Shown piece after piece: positions 29,601 to 39,119 of a stretch of DNA of 64,000 nt (positions are counted from its first letter, which is position 1; the number at the start of each line of letters is the position of its first letter). Made by a program: the position numbers and the translations under genes. Source of the DNA: Branchinecta lynchi (taxonomy: Eukaryota; Arthropoda; Branchiopoda; Anostraca; Branchinectidae); assembly GCA_023053575.1 (NCBI GenBank), contig JAKZAP010000017.1:1309501-1373500 (forward strand). Reading direction: 5' to 3'. Under the pieces are notes generated by a model. That model saw nothing but the letters and a program-made list of their open reading frames with translations, made no database searches and had not been told where the DNA came from.

Positions 29601-32600
29601 TTCCAAAGAAACCTATAAGAAAAGAGATGGCGTCGCTGGTGCCATTTATAAACTTAGAATGAATGAGCTTCTTCTTTGATAAAACTAAGCCGAACGATTA
29701 CAGGCATGTAAAGAAAAATGTCCATGTGACGAAAGATTCAAGGTCGTATCAAAAGCCTTACATTTTTAAAGTTGTTTTTTTTTCGCCTCGGTTAAGGGCG
29801 GTTAGCTTCATCGAGTGTAGCGAGATCACTGCAAAAAAGAGCAGAAGCTGTCTGAACTTCTAATAGCATCGGTCAGTGACTTACGTGGAGATTTGGTAGG
29901 CTGAACCCCATGTTCAGGGTGCCGTTATAAACAACTGGAATGAACCCTCCACCCGCTTCTATATTCACGGCAACGCTGTCGGATCGACAAGTAGAAATTC
30001 CGGCAACCCGTGTAAAGGCGATTTTGGCGTCCATATATCCACCTGGTAGACTAGAATTAAAATAAAATGTGGGGGCATGAGAGTTATGTCATGTCAAGCT
30101 AGTACTGAAGTTAGACAAGGAAATGCGTACTCTGCTAGCTGTTCGTGTAGAGGTCTCGAGACTTTCGTTGTGTACAAGTATTTATTTATGTACTAAATTA
30201 TATAAAACTGGACAACTTGGTTAATTGGCCTATAAGGAAAAGAATCTTCTGTAGGCCTAGCTAAACTACAACTACAACTGTAATCTTTCTACTATAATCT
30301 AACTACAATTGTATCTTTCGTTATCTCTCACCCCATATCCTACAGTGGTAGAAAAAGTTAGTGAACTGAGAAAAGAAAAATAAGGTAAACTGTGCATGGA
30401 ACTCAATTAGCCGTATAAGTGCATACACATTGATTAAAAATTTGCCAGTCCGTCGCTGCTCTGTATATATCGAGGGGCTGCTCACTTCCAAAATGGTTGT
30501 ACGGTGGTGCCCGTTGCTCAGGTGTGCCCAGCCGATGCCCAGTCGGTGCCCAGTGGTGCCCAGCGAGTAAGCAAACCCTCGGTATATCTTTAAGCCGTTC
30601 ATGTAGTTCGGCCAGCTTCGAAACCGGACCAGCACTATTGCTTTTTTTTTGTTTTTACTACCGTCATTTGTTTCCTACAGAAATGAATTGAAGTCAATAG
30701 TAAAAATTCGCGAATAGGCACATTAAACTAACAAAAACATATAGGTCAAACTATTCCTGTTCATCCCGAAATTGCGATATGTGACATTTCGGTCATTCTT
30801 CGCGAAGGATCTCTTTTGGCCGTCGAAGAATTGCGATTTTTAAGCATTAAATGCTTTCTGCTAAAAAGCGTTAATGCATTTTGCCTTAATGCTTAAAAAG
30901 TATTTTGCCTTAATGCTAAAAAGCATTTAGCCTTAATGCTAAAAAAGTATTAATGCAACAATTGCGGAAAGGGCCTCTACTAACAATAGCTACGAGCTCA
31001 TACGGCACTTCTTACGAATAAGTGGACAAGAAAAGGAAATGGCGACTTCCATCTCAACACCATCATCGGATGCTGGTACCTAATGTCTATAGGTACCCAT
31101 CTAACACCGTCCATTGAGGTCAGATCCAACATGGACCTAAAGATATGCATCTAGGGCATATGACCTTTGTATCGTCTAAGTTTCATATCAATCGATCCTA
31201 CCGTTTGTTTCCCTACGCGTGCCTCAAACGAGACCCCCTTTACCCCCCCCCCCCTCCCCCCCTGTCTAGCCGGATGCATTTTTAGGCTAATAAATTACAC
31301 ATCTAGATTATCTCGTCATGATACGACCCACCAATTTTCACTCGAATCAGAGCATTTCCGGGAATGTCCTGTACTGAAAAAATTTGCCGCCGTGTTTGCG
31401 ATCTATCGGGTTTTGACGGCGCTACACAGTGGAGCTCCTTCAAAATTTTAAAGGCTGTATATAACTATACATGTCTCTATCAGCAGCTTTCCATAGCTGT
31501 ATTTCTACCGGCGCAGTTTCTTTTTTTATTAATATTTTCAAAATTACGGCACGCCGCATATGCACCCGTCAGAATTCTGATAAACTCATACAGAGATCCA
31601 CCCATACCCGATAGATGACGTATGCGATCTGCTTATTTTTTGTTACCAGAAAAGAGATTTAAACCGTATCGGGACTCTTTATTTCAAATATGATACATTT
31701 CTTTATACCACGACATTATAGAAACTCCCGAGTTTTGCCCTCTGCGATTTTTATGCAAAGTTGCCGTAAACTGCCCAAGATCTACGCATTTCTTCCCCCG
31801 ACCATTTTTCCGCCTGCCATTTTTAAGAGAGAATCTTTGAGACCCAATTATTCTCTTTATTTTTTCTATGTTTACTTCTTTTTTTTTCTTGTCATTTACT
31901 TCGTTTTTAAAACTCAGTATACCTGTTCCTTTTCTTTCTTCGTGCTGCACGATTTAATTTTTCTTGTCATGTACGTAAATTAAATTTACTTGATCAGTTT
32001 ATTTTGTCCTATCCAGTAAATGCTCCGATTCGAATGGAACTTGGTTTGCCGCAAAAAGAGATGCTCTGAATGTGCCGTTTACGTAACAGAACCACATTTG
32101 GCCACGATGGGGGTGGTCGGAGGGTGGGCCTCGGAAACTGTGTGGGACGTGGCGGGACTGCATAGCCTACAGATATACTGATTCTCAGCTCACAGCTTGA
32201 CTTTCTTTCAGGTAAGACTTTTCCATCTTTCCCACATCTGCTTCCTAAGCTCTCTCGTGTTGTTATGGCAATCTTTCGTCCCAAATAATATCGTGGGAAA
32301 CGCAATCAATTCTCATTCAGAAAAAAATAAACTACAACAAACGAAATTCCAAATCAGCTCACCAAGCACTGGTCTGTCCACTTAAAGTCTTTGATTCATG
32401 TGGGCCAAAAAGGTGGGAGACACCATCATTTTTCGATGGGTTGGATTTTTACGAACACGCTGTTACCTTTATTTTCCCGAAAATCCTCACGGTAGCCAAC
32501 GTTATCCACAAATTACTTGAACACAATTCACTCCGAACGTCAATCCGACGCTGCTAATGAACTATTCATTGATATCCTGTTGCTGGCCAAACGATTACTA

Positions 32601-35335
32601 GAACCTTCGAGAAGATCGAGTGGCTTGTAAGAGGATTGAAACAACTAAGTATATCACCCTGGACGTTTAGATATGTTGGAAGAAGAAATCATCGGCCAGT
32701 TTGACATTTTTTGGTCTGGGAAGCTGGATATTTAGCTCAATTGCACAATCTTCAAGAAATCACTATAACGAATTTAGTATAATTTATGGCGTTTGTTTAA
32801 TGTGATCTAGTTACATCCCTAATTCTTTGGACTTACTGGAATTAACAAGAAAAATTAGAAAATACATGCAAATAATTAGTTTGATTTTTCTACACATTTT
32901 CCATATGCCTGCTACAATAAAAACATTTTTGATCGATGCAAAGTCAAACTATGATTCCATCCTCCCCATATCGGGCGCTTCCGACTCGCTCCGCTAGATG
33001 ACCCAGCGGTGGGATCGAGTCGTGGCTTCATCTTGGGTCTTGGATTGGGGGAGTTCTAGACGTTGCAAGTGCTAGAATGCTTATGATATATCTCCTTTAA
33101 TAGGCAACTTCATTTTGATCTTTTGGTTATATACGAACCGGTAATACCCTGGTGAAAAATATTTGTATTTGAATGTTTGGTTTACTTTATTTCTATGCTT
33201 ACATATGTATTGCAAACCAAGTCCGCTAGTGCATATTTGCTCGAATCCCTTGCCCCAAGTCGTGGGTGGGTCCAGTATCACGACAAATCGTAAGCTGTAG
33301 AACACAATACTCCAGTGTAAGAGCACCATGACCTGGACTAAGGGCATAGTACCCCTCCTAAAAATCTGTTGAATTGTAAATGTGAAATGAAAATTTGCTT
33401 TCCAAATACGTCTGAATGGTTATGTACCCTTTTAGGTGTTTTGCACCAGCGTATGAGCGCCGTTGGGTATGTCCTGACGTTGAAGCCTATGCCCCAAAAA
33501 ATCAGGATTTCTTTATGACTGGAGAGGTCCAGGGGCTCTGCCATGCTGGTGGTCCGCAGAGCTCACCGAGGGAGGGAGGTGCAATGGCAAGTGCTTTAAC
33601 CTGTCTCTTTTTTTTTAGTCGACAGTTATCCATCACGCTTCAGGGGTCTAATGTCCCAAATTTTATCTGAATAGTTTTTGTTACTTACGGTATGGTCGGA
33701 ATGGTCAGGTTTAGAATCGGCAGGGGGTCAAGGGGTGGTACGCCAAGGGACGGAATACCTTCTCCCAAAATGGAGAAGAAGTTGTTCAGCAGGTCCGAAA
33801 CTATTGAGCCTAGTTCCTCGCCGAGTTTGGCGTCCTCGTATTGCTCGAAGTCGACATCGAATTTGATTGGCTGAACGCCCTGAGCTGTGGATACATCAAT
33901 TAGGCTACCAAGAGGTTGACTAGCCGAATGTTCGGCTCTGTCTGCTATGTGTCACGGGTGATGACGTTTGATATGTTCCAATTTGCAAAATATGTTTCGG
34001 TACACTATAATGTTAGATCTCATCTTGAACGTTCTTACAATTTGTGGTCATCGTTCAAAGATGGAAGTACAATATACAAATATCATCTAAAAAGTATCCA
34101 TGTAGTACAAACTCGATTAGGTGGACCAAAAATGCATAATAGTAGTAGCCTACGGAACACCTCGGACGAGGAACACCTTCATGATTGAAAAACACCAGAA
34201 TGCGGACCCTAGTATCGCAGTGAATCGGGTAATTTCAAATTTCCAGGGGAAATGGAACCACCCCTGGCTTAAACAGTTTTACAGTAATTGTATGTAAAAC
34301 GTCATAATATGTCTGTATCTGTGTTGTGGCTTAAATTTCTCTTCTTTTCCTTTTTCTATATCTTCTTCTTTACTCCGTTTTGTTCTTAAGTGAAAAATAC
34401 GGGTGATAAATATTTTACTTACTTACTACATATATAAGGTTTGAAGCCAAGCTGACCATTCATTACGAAAGAAATAGAAAACCGTGATTTTCGGGTTTTT
34501 TTTATCAGCTAACTATCCCTCTAGGATGATGTGGGAGGGATAAATCTAAATTCCGATATTTCTGTTGCACTTCCGGCAAACCGTCCTCAGCGAAAAACAA
34601 ACAACTAAATCATAAAATCCAACATAATACCAACAGAAAAGTGATGCGGAACCAACAAAACATACAACGATGTGTAACTAAAAACCAGAAGAACGATGCT
34701 GATTGAAACGACAAACAAATTCAAATAAAATAACGAATATTAAAATGTGCGTATTAAAAGTGTATATGTACAAATCTGTGATTATTTTACAATTCTGAAT
34801 TTGTCCATTTACAATTTACCAATTCCCTGGGAAAGCGCAGGAGCTTTTAGTTGTTTGTTTTTCGCTGAGGAGGGTTTGCCGGAAGTGCAACCGAAATATC
34901 CGAATTTAGATTTATCCCTCGCACATCATCCTAGAGGGATAATTAGCTGATCAATAAAAAAAAAAACGAAAATCACGGTTTTCTATATCTTTCTTACTAC
35001 AGATAAGAAGTGAGAAGTAGTAACAAGAGAAAAATGAACAAAAAATCAGAACCCTTTTTCGGAAGAAAGGGTAGAGGTTATGCCGTAAAAGGCATGTTGT
35101 AATTGTATTCTTCTAGAATAGTATACGCAGTAGATTCGTTGATTTACCATCTGATTAAGCCTTGTTAATTTTTTCAACTTCATGACGAAAGTGCTGAGCA
35201 TCCGACCGGAAAAAAAAAACGATCGTCTGCCCGCCCTTATAAGAATACTTTAAAATAGTGAAGAATCGTACCAAAAGCGGAACCTGTACAAATCAGGAGG
35301 GCAAATGCTATCCAAGTTTTCACTGTTTTCTGCAT
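26383..35335 (-). CDS. secreted takeout/JHBP-like (BPI-fold) lipid-binding protein, gene level
   Basis: Five coding exons (35335-35272, 33884-33689, 30050-29885, 28987-28844, 26682-26383) join in phase to a 289-residue protein with GT-AG introns. Residues 1-22 form a signal peptide with a WIAFALLICTG core and likely cleavage after SAFA. The mature part has the layout of the takeout/juvenile-hormone-binding family: an N-terminal helix, a GIPSLGVPPLDPLPILNL segment, two beta-rich stretches, the DGLTLGVLPLYGEGPYTI motif (compare 'G...LLPI.G.G' in takeout proteins), then a long C-terminal helix. These proteins bind small hydrophobic ligands in haemolymph or secretions. The N-terminal cysteine pair usual in insect takeout/JHBP proteins is missing; the only mature cysteine is in GISTCRSDS. 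A mite group-7-like branch of the same fold is the main alternative. Ligand unknown. Confidence 0.8.
26783..26940 (+). repeat. minisatellite, left arm of element Q
   Basis: Units of 16-19 bp, GACAACTCGCCACACC. Inverse units (GTCGCTGTGGCGAGTT) lie at 27493-27592, so the two arrays face each other around 550 bp. It begins 100 bp from takeout-like exon 5. Confidence 0.85.
27493..27592 (-). repeat. minisatellite, right arm of element Q
   Basis: TGTGGCGAGTTGTCGATG-type units, the complement of the array at 26783-26940. Confidence 0.85.
28266..28634 (-). mobile_element. inverted-repeat MITE, family E copy 3
   Basis: AGGCATATCCTCGCCGTTCC ... CGGCGAGAATATGCCT with ATA on both sides; internal order reversed relative to copies 1 and 2. 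In takeout-like intron 4, 0.2 kb from exon 4. Confidence 0.9.
28844..28987 (-). CDS. takeout-like exon 4 (family motif)
   Basis: Residues 143-190, phase 0 at both ends. VSGDYWLDGLTLGVLPLYGE then GPYTIDISDA is the best match to the takeout/JHBP core, followed by a glycine run (FGGGGGIT) and VNVRTGQLQ. Acceptor TTGTAG; donor CAGGTTTGT. Confidence 0.85.
29109..29449. mobile_element. inverted-repeat element, family C copy 2
   Basis: AGTTGCGTTTTGCAGATACC at the left and ATATCTGCAAAGCGCAACT at the right. Same interior as 3094-3365 (TGGTGTCTGAAAAAGTCATC). In takeout-like intron 3; no clear target duplication. Confidence 0.7.
29885..30050 (-). CDS. takeout-like exon 3
   Basis: Residues 87-142. GGYMDAKIAFTRVAGISTCR then FIPVVYNGTLNMGFSLPNLH, an alternating beta-strand pattern with one possible N-glycosylation site (NGT). 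Acceptor TTCTAG; donor CACGTAAGT. Confidence 0.82.
30160..30300 (-). mobile_element. repeat end shared with 44290-44420
   Basis: CAAGTATTTATTTATGTACT, then AAAAGAATCTTCTGTAGGCC and TAGCTAAACTACAAC, occurs here and at 44300-44420 in the same orientation. Probably a minus-strand non-LTR 3' end. Confidence 0.5.
30840..30960 (+). repeat. minisatellite of GCCTTAATGCTAAAAAGCAT
   Basis: About four imperfect 21-26 bp units, each containing an AATGCTAAAAAGCATT near-palindrome. In takeout-like intron 2. Confidence 0.75.
30985..31290 (+). repeat. family N fragment
   Basis: AGCTACGAGCTCATACGGCA at the left, then AAGTTTCATATCAATCGATC and a run of C, as in the copy at 60810. Confidence 0.55.
31300..32390. 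other. intron sequence, nothing recognised
   Basis: Takeout-like intron 2, pyrimidine-rich around 31840-31970. Short frames only. Confidence 0.5.
32393..33100 (+). repeat. repeat G copy 1
   Basis: GATTCATGTGGGCCAAAAAG ... TATATCTCCTTTAA, about 0.7 kb. Contains CACGGTAGCCAACGTTATCC, GAAGAAATCATCGGCCAGTT and CTAGATGACCCAGCGG. No insertions. In takeout-like intron 2. Confidence 0.82.
33689..33884 (-). CDS. takeout-like exon 2
   Basis: Residues 22-86 plus two bases. QGVQPIKFDVDFEQYEDAKL, then LGSIVSDLLNNFFSILGEGI and the PPLDPLPILNLTIPTIP segment. Acceptor CCACAG and donor CCGTAAGT. The phase fixes the acceptor; the nearby CAG at 33882-33880 would break the frame. Confidence 0.82.
34200..34430 (+). 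mobile_element. non-LTR-like 3' end with (TTAC)n tail
   Basis: A pyrimidine-rich 3' UTR ends GATAAATATTTTACTTACTT at 34407-34429. Same style of tail as the minus-strand element ending near 49920. Confidence 0.4.
34467..34994. mobile_element. foldback element S
   Basis: Arms of about 142 bp (34467-34608) and 148 bp (34847-34994) are inverse copies (AGAAAACCGTGATTTTCG, ATCCCTCTAGGATGATGTG, TTGCACTTCCGGCAAACC) around a unique A/T-rich 240-bp centre. In takeout-like intron 1. Confidence 0.82.
35272..35335 (-). CDS. takeout-like exon 1 (signal peptide)
   Basis: Encodes MQKTVKTWIAFALLICTGSA plus F and one base. Basic start, 11-residue hydrophobic core and small residues before the predicted cut. 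The ATG has AAA before it. Donor GGTACGAT is weaker than the others but in the right phase. Confidence 0.8.
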
Positions 35336-35731
35336 TTTCTATGAGCACCACCTGGGTTGCATTCAAACAGGCGAATGGTTTTGAAATGTGGTCCTTTATC
35401 TCTGATTTCTAATTTTTATCTTGTCGTTTTTTGTTGACCTGGACTTGAGAGAGAATTCCGATAAGTTTAAGACATATGGGTTTCTGATAGTCGGAGTGTG
35501 ATAAAGCTGTGCATCACGCAAATAAGCGGCATCTGATCTCATTCATTTCTGTCGAGCTCTTGTTGGCGGCGGTTCGAGAAGAAGGTGTGGGGGTGCCTCC
35601 CCCATGCCTCGGAGATTCTTAATACCAGTCGGATTTTTTTAGCTTGTCAGAATGACGTATAAACAGTAATCGCGAATTTCGCCATCAAATGGTCGGTGCT
35701 TTGTCAAACTTTACGAACAGGACTAGACTAG

Positions 35732-36006
35732 GAGCGCGTTCCACCCTCGTACCAATAGTAACTATTGGTTACTATTTCCGTTCCAACCTCACCAAAAGTT
35801 ACTGCGCTGACCGTTCCAACCTTCTCGAGATAGTAACTAATAGTAACTATTTGCCTACCACGCTCGGGAGCGTAGTAAGCGTAGTAACTGCGGATCTCTG
35901 AATCGTGATTGGTCGGATTCGCCCGTGGTATGATATTCTGGGGGAAAATAGAAAAGTTGTTCCAGCCTTGACGGGAAAACTACGGCAAGTAGGATGGAAC
36001 ACGTTC
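35732..36006. mobile_element. inverted-repeat MITE, family D copy 3
   Basis: GAGCGCGTTCCACCCTCGTA ... GTAGGATGGAACACGTTC with TAG on both sides. About 0.4 kb upstream of the takeout-like start codon, so it may lie in that gene's promoter region. Confidence 0.87.
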
Positions 36007-36159
36007 TAGGTAAGAAATTTTTACTCCAAGTCGTGTGTTTTTGAAATTGCTAGATTGACAGTCGTGCACTTTGGGAATGACAGTAGGCTAGTGAATTTTT
36101 GAGTTTGTCAAAACGACATAATGCCAGCAGAAATCCTTAACTTTGATAAAAATGCCCCT

Positions 36160-36230
36160 CAAGCTGGATTCGAACCCGTGGCTTGATGATAGGGAAATAA
36201 ATCTTATACCGACGCTCTAGCCAAGTCCCT
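36160..36230 (-). pseudogene. tRNA-like remnant
   Basis: The minus strand has an A-box-like TTGGCTAGAGCG and a B-box-like GGGTTCGAATCC about 40 nt apart, as in tRNA genes and tRNA-derived SINEs. The acceptor stem does not pair and the anticodon arm is unclear, so this is a decayed tRNA or SINE head. Confidence 0.45.
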
Positions 36231-36384
36231 AGCATAAGTTCTATCGTCACCATGACTCGTACAATCACACGATTGACAATCAGTAACAACTTTCTCGAAC
36301 AGGTATGTAATGCATATCATACTATAACCCATAGTCAGTTATATCAGGAACAAATAAGTACCGTCTACCTATCCGGATTTGAAT

Positions 36385-36760
36385 AGATTCATATACCCTG
36401 CCCGATACAAACGAGCGTAGGATACGAACTACGCGACATCACAGTTTGTTACCTTTACAAATAGCCATATTCGCAGTAAAGCCCCGGAGAAGAAATTTTC
36501 AAAGTAAATGCCGATTGATATTATGGAAGCGCTGCAGAGCTGGTCAACGTGCTTCTTACACTTTTTCCTCTGATGTGCGCAATGGCGAAAAGGAAAGTAG
36601 ACCGGCATCAGCTCAGAGCTCAGCAAATACCTCTAGCTCAACTCAGTTTTGTCAATCAGGGTATACATGGTCACTGCATGGAAACAAAGACGGAGGTTCT
36701 ATTGCCTTATTTGTTCTTGTTATATTTACAATAATCTTCACATTAGCGGTGGCCTCGACT
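36385..36760 (+). repeat. repeat M copy
   Basis: Shares ACCTTTACAAATAGCCATAT, ATGGCGAAAAGGAAAGTAGA and GGAGGTTCTATTGCCTTATT with copies at 4556-5520, 21345-21640 (minus) and 22505-22860 (minus). It contains a 129-codon frame (36446-36832), but that frame is not kept in the other copies. Confidence 0.55.
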
Positions 36761-37044
36761 TCGACTTCCAGAGAGGTTGATATGCAGTCATATCCACTTC
36801 CACATAGGTCGATATTACGTCATACCCACCTCTAACTCTGTGTATGACGATTATCATAATATAACTAACTATCTGTGAGGACTTAGGATCAACTGCATGG
36901 TCAAAGGTTTGTTAGTGGTTTTGTCGGTGGTTATGAATGGTATGTTCGAAAAAGTTATAACAGTTAACATACCTCCATCTCGGTTGAAATAGGAATAACA
37001 AGCGCGATGGCCGTTTCCAAATATGTCTACGCTCGGTAGATATT

Positions 37045-37435
37045 TTTCAATTTCAATTCAGTTTATTTTCAAAACCGATACAACGGTCAAGCCGGTTTGG
37101 TGGTTCTCGTCCATAATAGCACTAATTATATACAAAAGATCATTCTACACTAGTTTGGATATAACAAAGACTTGTCGAACATAACACAGAGTATTCAAAT
37201 CTATTTACACTTCATGGTGCGAGTTAAAAAGGTTGACGAAGGCGGGAACAAAACTTCTTAGGTAACGAGTCTTTGTATGTTTAATTGGCTGGGCTACCAC
37301 TCTCTCAGGCCTTACTCTTGCCGCTGAAAAATCTGGAGGGAGGATATCACGTAATGCTGGTGTATCCAAGATGTTGGTTCCAAACACTAATGTAGGTTTT
37401 TCACGGCGCTTCATCAGGGTTTCTAAATTCATAAC
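37045..37435 (-). mobile_element. non-LTR 3' fragment
   Basis: The minus strand encodes NILDTPALRDILPPDFSAAR then TRYLRSFVPAFVNLFN, the end of a retrotransposon polyprotein ('R...SF.P..V.L.N'). The 3' tail GAAAATAAACTGAATTGAAA lies near 37045-37066 (minus strand). Its C-terminus resembles the fragment at 9153-9525. Confidence 0.65.
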
Positions 37436-37713
37436 TACCTAGCCTTTTGTTCGGGTAGGTCATTTTAAATGGCCGTCTCGATGTTTTCTTCGATATCGAC
37501 CTCGATATTGGTAGTTCGACTACACCAGTGCACCGAGACCTCGCGAAATCTAACGAAATTTAGTATTTTTCAGATAGTAGATATGAACGAGGTTATCCAG
37601 CTAATCGGCTAGAAGCGCGATTTCCATCCCTTCTCTTAATCTTGTCCTGGATTTAACTATTTCCATTTACTATTTGACCTATTTCCTGTTTTAACTTTTT
37701 AAGTATTTACTTA

Positions 37714-38423
37714 GAGCGTGTTCCTTCCTACTTATCGTAGTTACTACGCATGCCTTCACGAATTCTAGCCTTTTGCCTTCAAGGCTGGAACGACTTTTCT
37801 ATTTTACAGCAGAATACCACGGGCGAAACCGTAGTTACAGGAGTGTTGCATGAAGCTGCCCTTACTATGGCACAGCCCACCCCCCAATTGGCCATGGTAC
37901 ATGATCCTGCCACCTTGGATCATGAAGCTGCCACCCCCAGAAAAATCATGCAAATTCCAAGAAAACAGCAAATTTTGTTATTTGCAAAAGGTCAAGGAAC
38001 CTCTCTGACCAAACAGCTGGCCTCTAACTTCACCATGTAGCAAAATACTATTTTTAGCAAAGTGGGCGACTTCATGATCACTTGGGTGCCTACATTCTTT
38101 CGTGTTCCTTAGCTTAGCCTTGAACAATTACAAGTAAACTATGGTACCAGCAGAAAGTGAAGGTTCTAAGCTTCCTCTCAGGATACTCCACTGAATTTTA
38201 TCTCAACCTTTACTCTTTTTCCCTAAGTCATTTCCCAAAAATAGGAGTTTAGGGTGGCGGCTTCACGCAGCACTCCTGTAAAACGCTCACTACGCTCCCG
38301 AGCGTGGTAAGCAAATAGTTACTATTTCGAGAAGGTTAAAACGGTCAGCGTAGTAACTTTTGGTGAGGTTGGAACGGAAATAGTAACTAATAGTTACTGT
38401 TTGTAGAAGGGTGGAACACGCTC
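37714..38423. mobile_element. inverted-repeat MITE, family D copy 4, split by another element
   Basis: TTA + GAGCGTGTTCCTTCCTACTT ... AAGGGTGGAACACGCTC + TTA. The interior is interrupted at the GTAGTTA motif by the 441-bp element at 37838-38278. Confidence 0.88.
37838..38278. mobile_element. inverted-repeat element nested in family D, TA flanks
   Basis: CAGGAGTGTTGCATGAAGCT at the left and CTTCACGCAGCACTCCTG at the right, TA on each side. Family D copies 1-3 show the uninterrupted site. The TA flank suggests a Tc1/mariner-type origin; only one copy was seen. Confidence 0.8.
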
Positions 38424-38640
38424 TTAGCATAACGTTCACTACGAAATATCGAAGCTTTCTCCTTTGGTCCGAAGCAGAGCGCTGCAAACTCGTCGAGCTC
38501 CCAGTCGGGAACTGTACTGGGGCAATCCCTCTGTCACCTCAGTCTTTAAATGGTTCCTTACGGTGACACAAGTGACGCTTGGGAATCTTGGGATGCACCA
38601 CTGGAATAGGCACACTTTCGAGTAAGTGCAAAAGTTTATC

Positions 38641-38713
38641 GTCCACGATGGGGGTCGAACCCACGACCTTCGGATTAGAAGTCCGACGCGCTAATCCACT
38701 GCGCTACGCGGAC
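38641..38713 (-). tRNA. tRNA-Arg (anticodon TCT), intronless
   Basis: The 73-nt minus-strand sequence folds into a full cloverleaf: acceptor GTCCGCG/CGTGGAC (one G-U), D stem GCGC/GCGC, anticodon stem TCGGA/TCCGA with loop CTTCTAA, T stem GTGGG/CCCAT with loop TTCGACC. A box TAGCGCAGTGGA and B box GGTTCGACCCC are intact. A TTTT run 9 nt past the 3' end can stop RNA polymerase III. It looks functional. A 20-bp minisatellite begins about 130 bp upstream. Confidence 0.93.
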
Positions 38714-38844
38714 CTTGCAGATATAGTCTGCTGCTGATTTGGATATTGATTCGTGCGTGATGCAATCGACTAATAGAATAATAATTTTCTGAAGGAGTGT
38801 TTGGATCGAGGGGTTGCGCACTGGCCGTTTTCGTGTACACCATG

Positions 38845-39108
38845 AGGCAGAGGCAGATGAGGCACGTGAGGCAGACATGAGGCACGTGAGGCAGACATGA
38901 GGCACGTGAGGCAGACATGAGGCACGTGAGGCAGGCATGAGGCACGTGAGGCAGGCATGAGGCACGTGAGGCAGGCATGAGGCACGTGAGGCAGGCATGA
39001 GACACGTGAGGCAGGCATGAGGCACGTGAGGCAGGCATGAGGCACGTGAGGCAGGCATGAGGCACGTGAGGCAGGCATGAGGCACGTGGGGCAGGCATGA
39101 GGCAGACA
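38845..39108 (+). repeat. 20-bp minisatellite, about 13 copies, with CACGTG in each
   Basis: Unit GAGGCACGTGAGGCAGGCAT. The first copies have GCAGACAT, the middle ones GCAGGCAT. About 130 bp upstream of the tRNA-Arg gene. All three minus frames stay open only because the unit lacks stops. Confidence 0.95.
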
Positions 39109-39119
39109 CGATGAAAACA

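Noticed and set aside
36446..36832. 129-codon plus-strand frame with a hydrophobic stretch
   Set aside because: It lies in repeat M; other copies do not keep the frame and there is no recognisable domain.
38845..39108. CRISPR-like regular array
   Set aside because: Units are directly adjacent with no unique spacers, in a eukaryotic context. It is a minisatellite.
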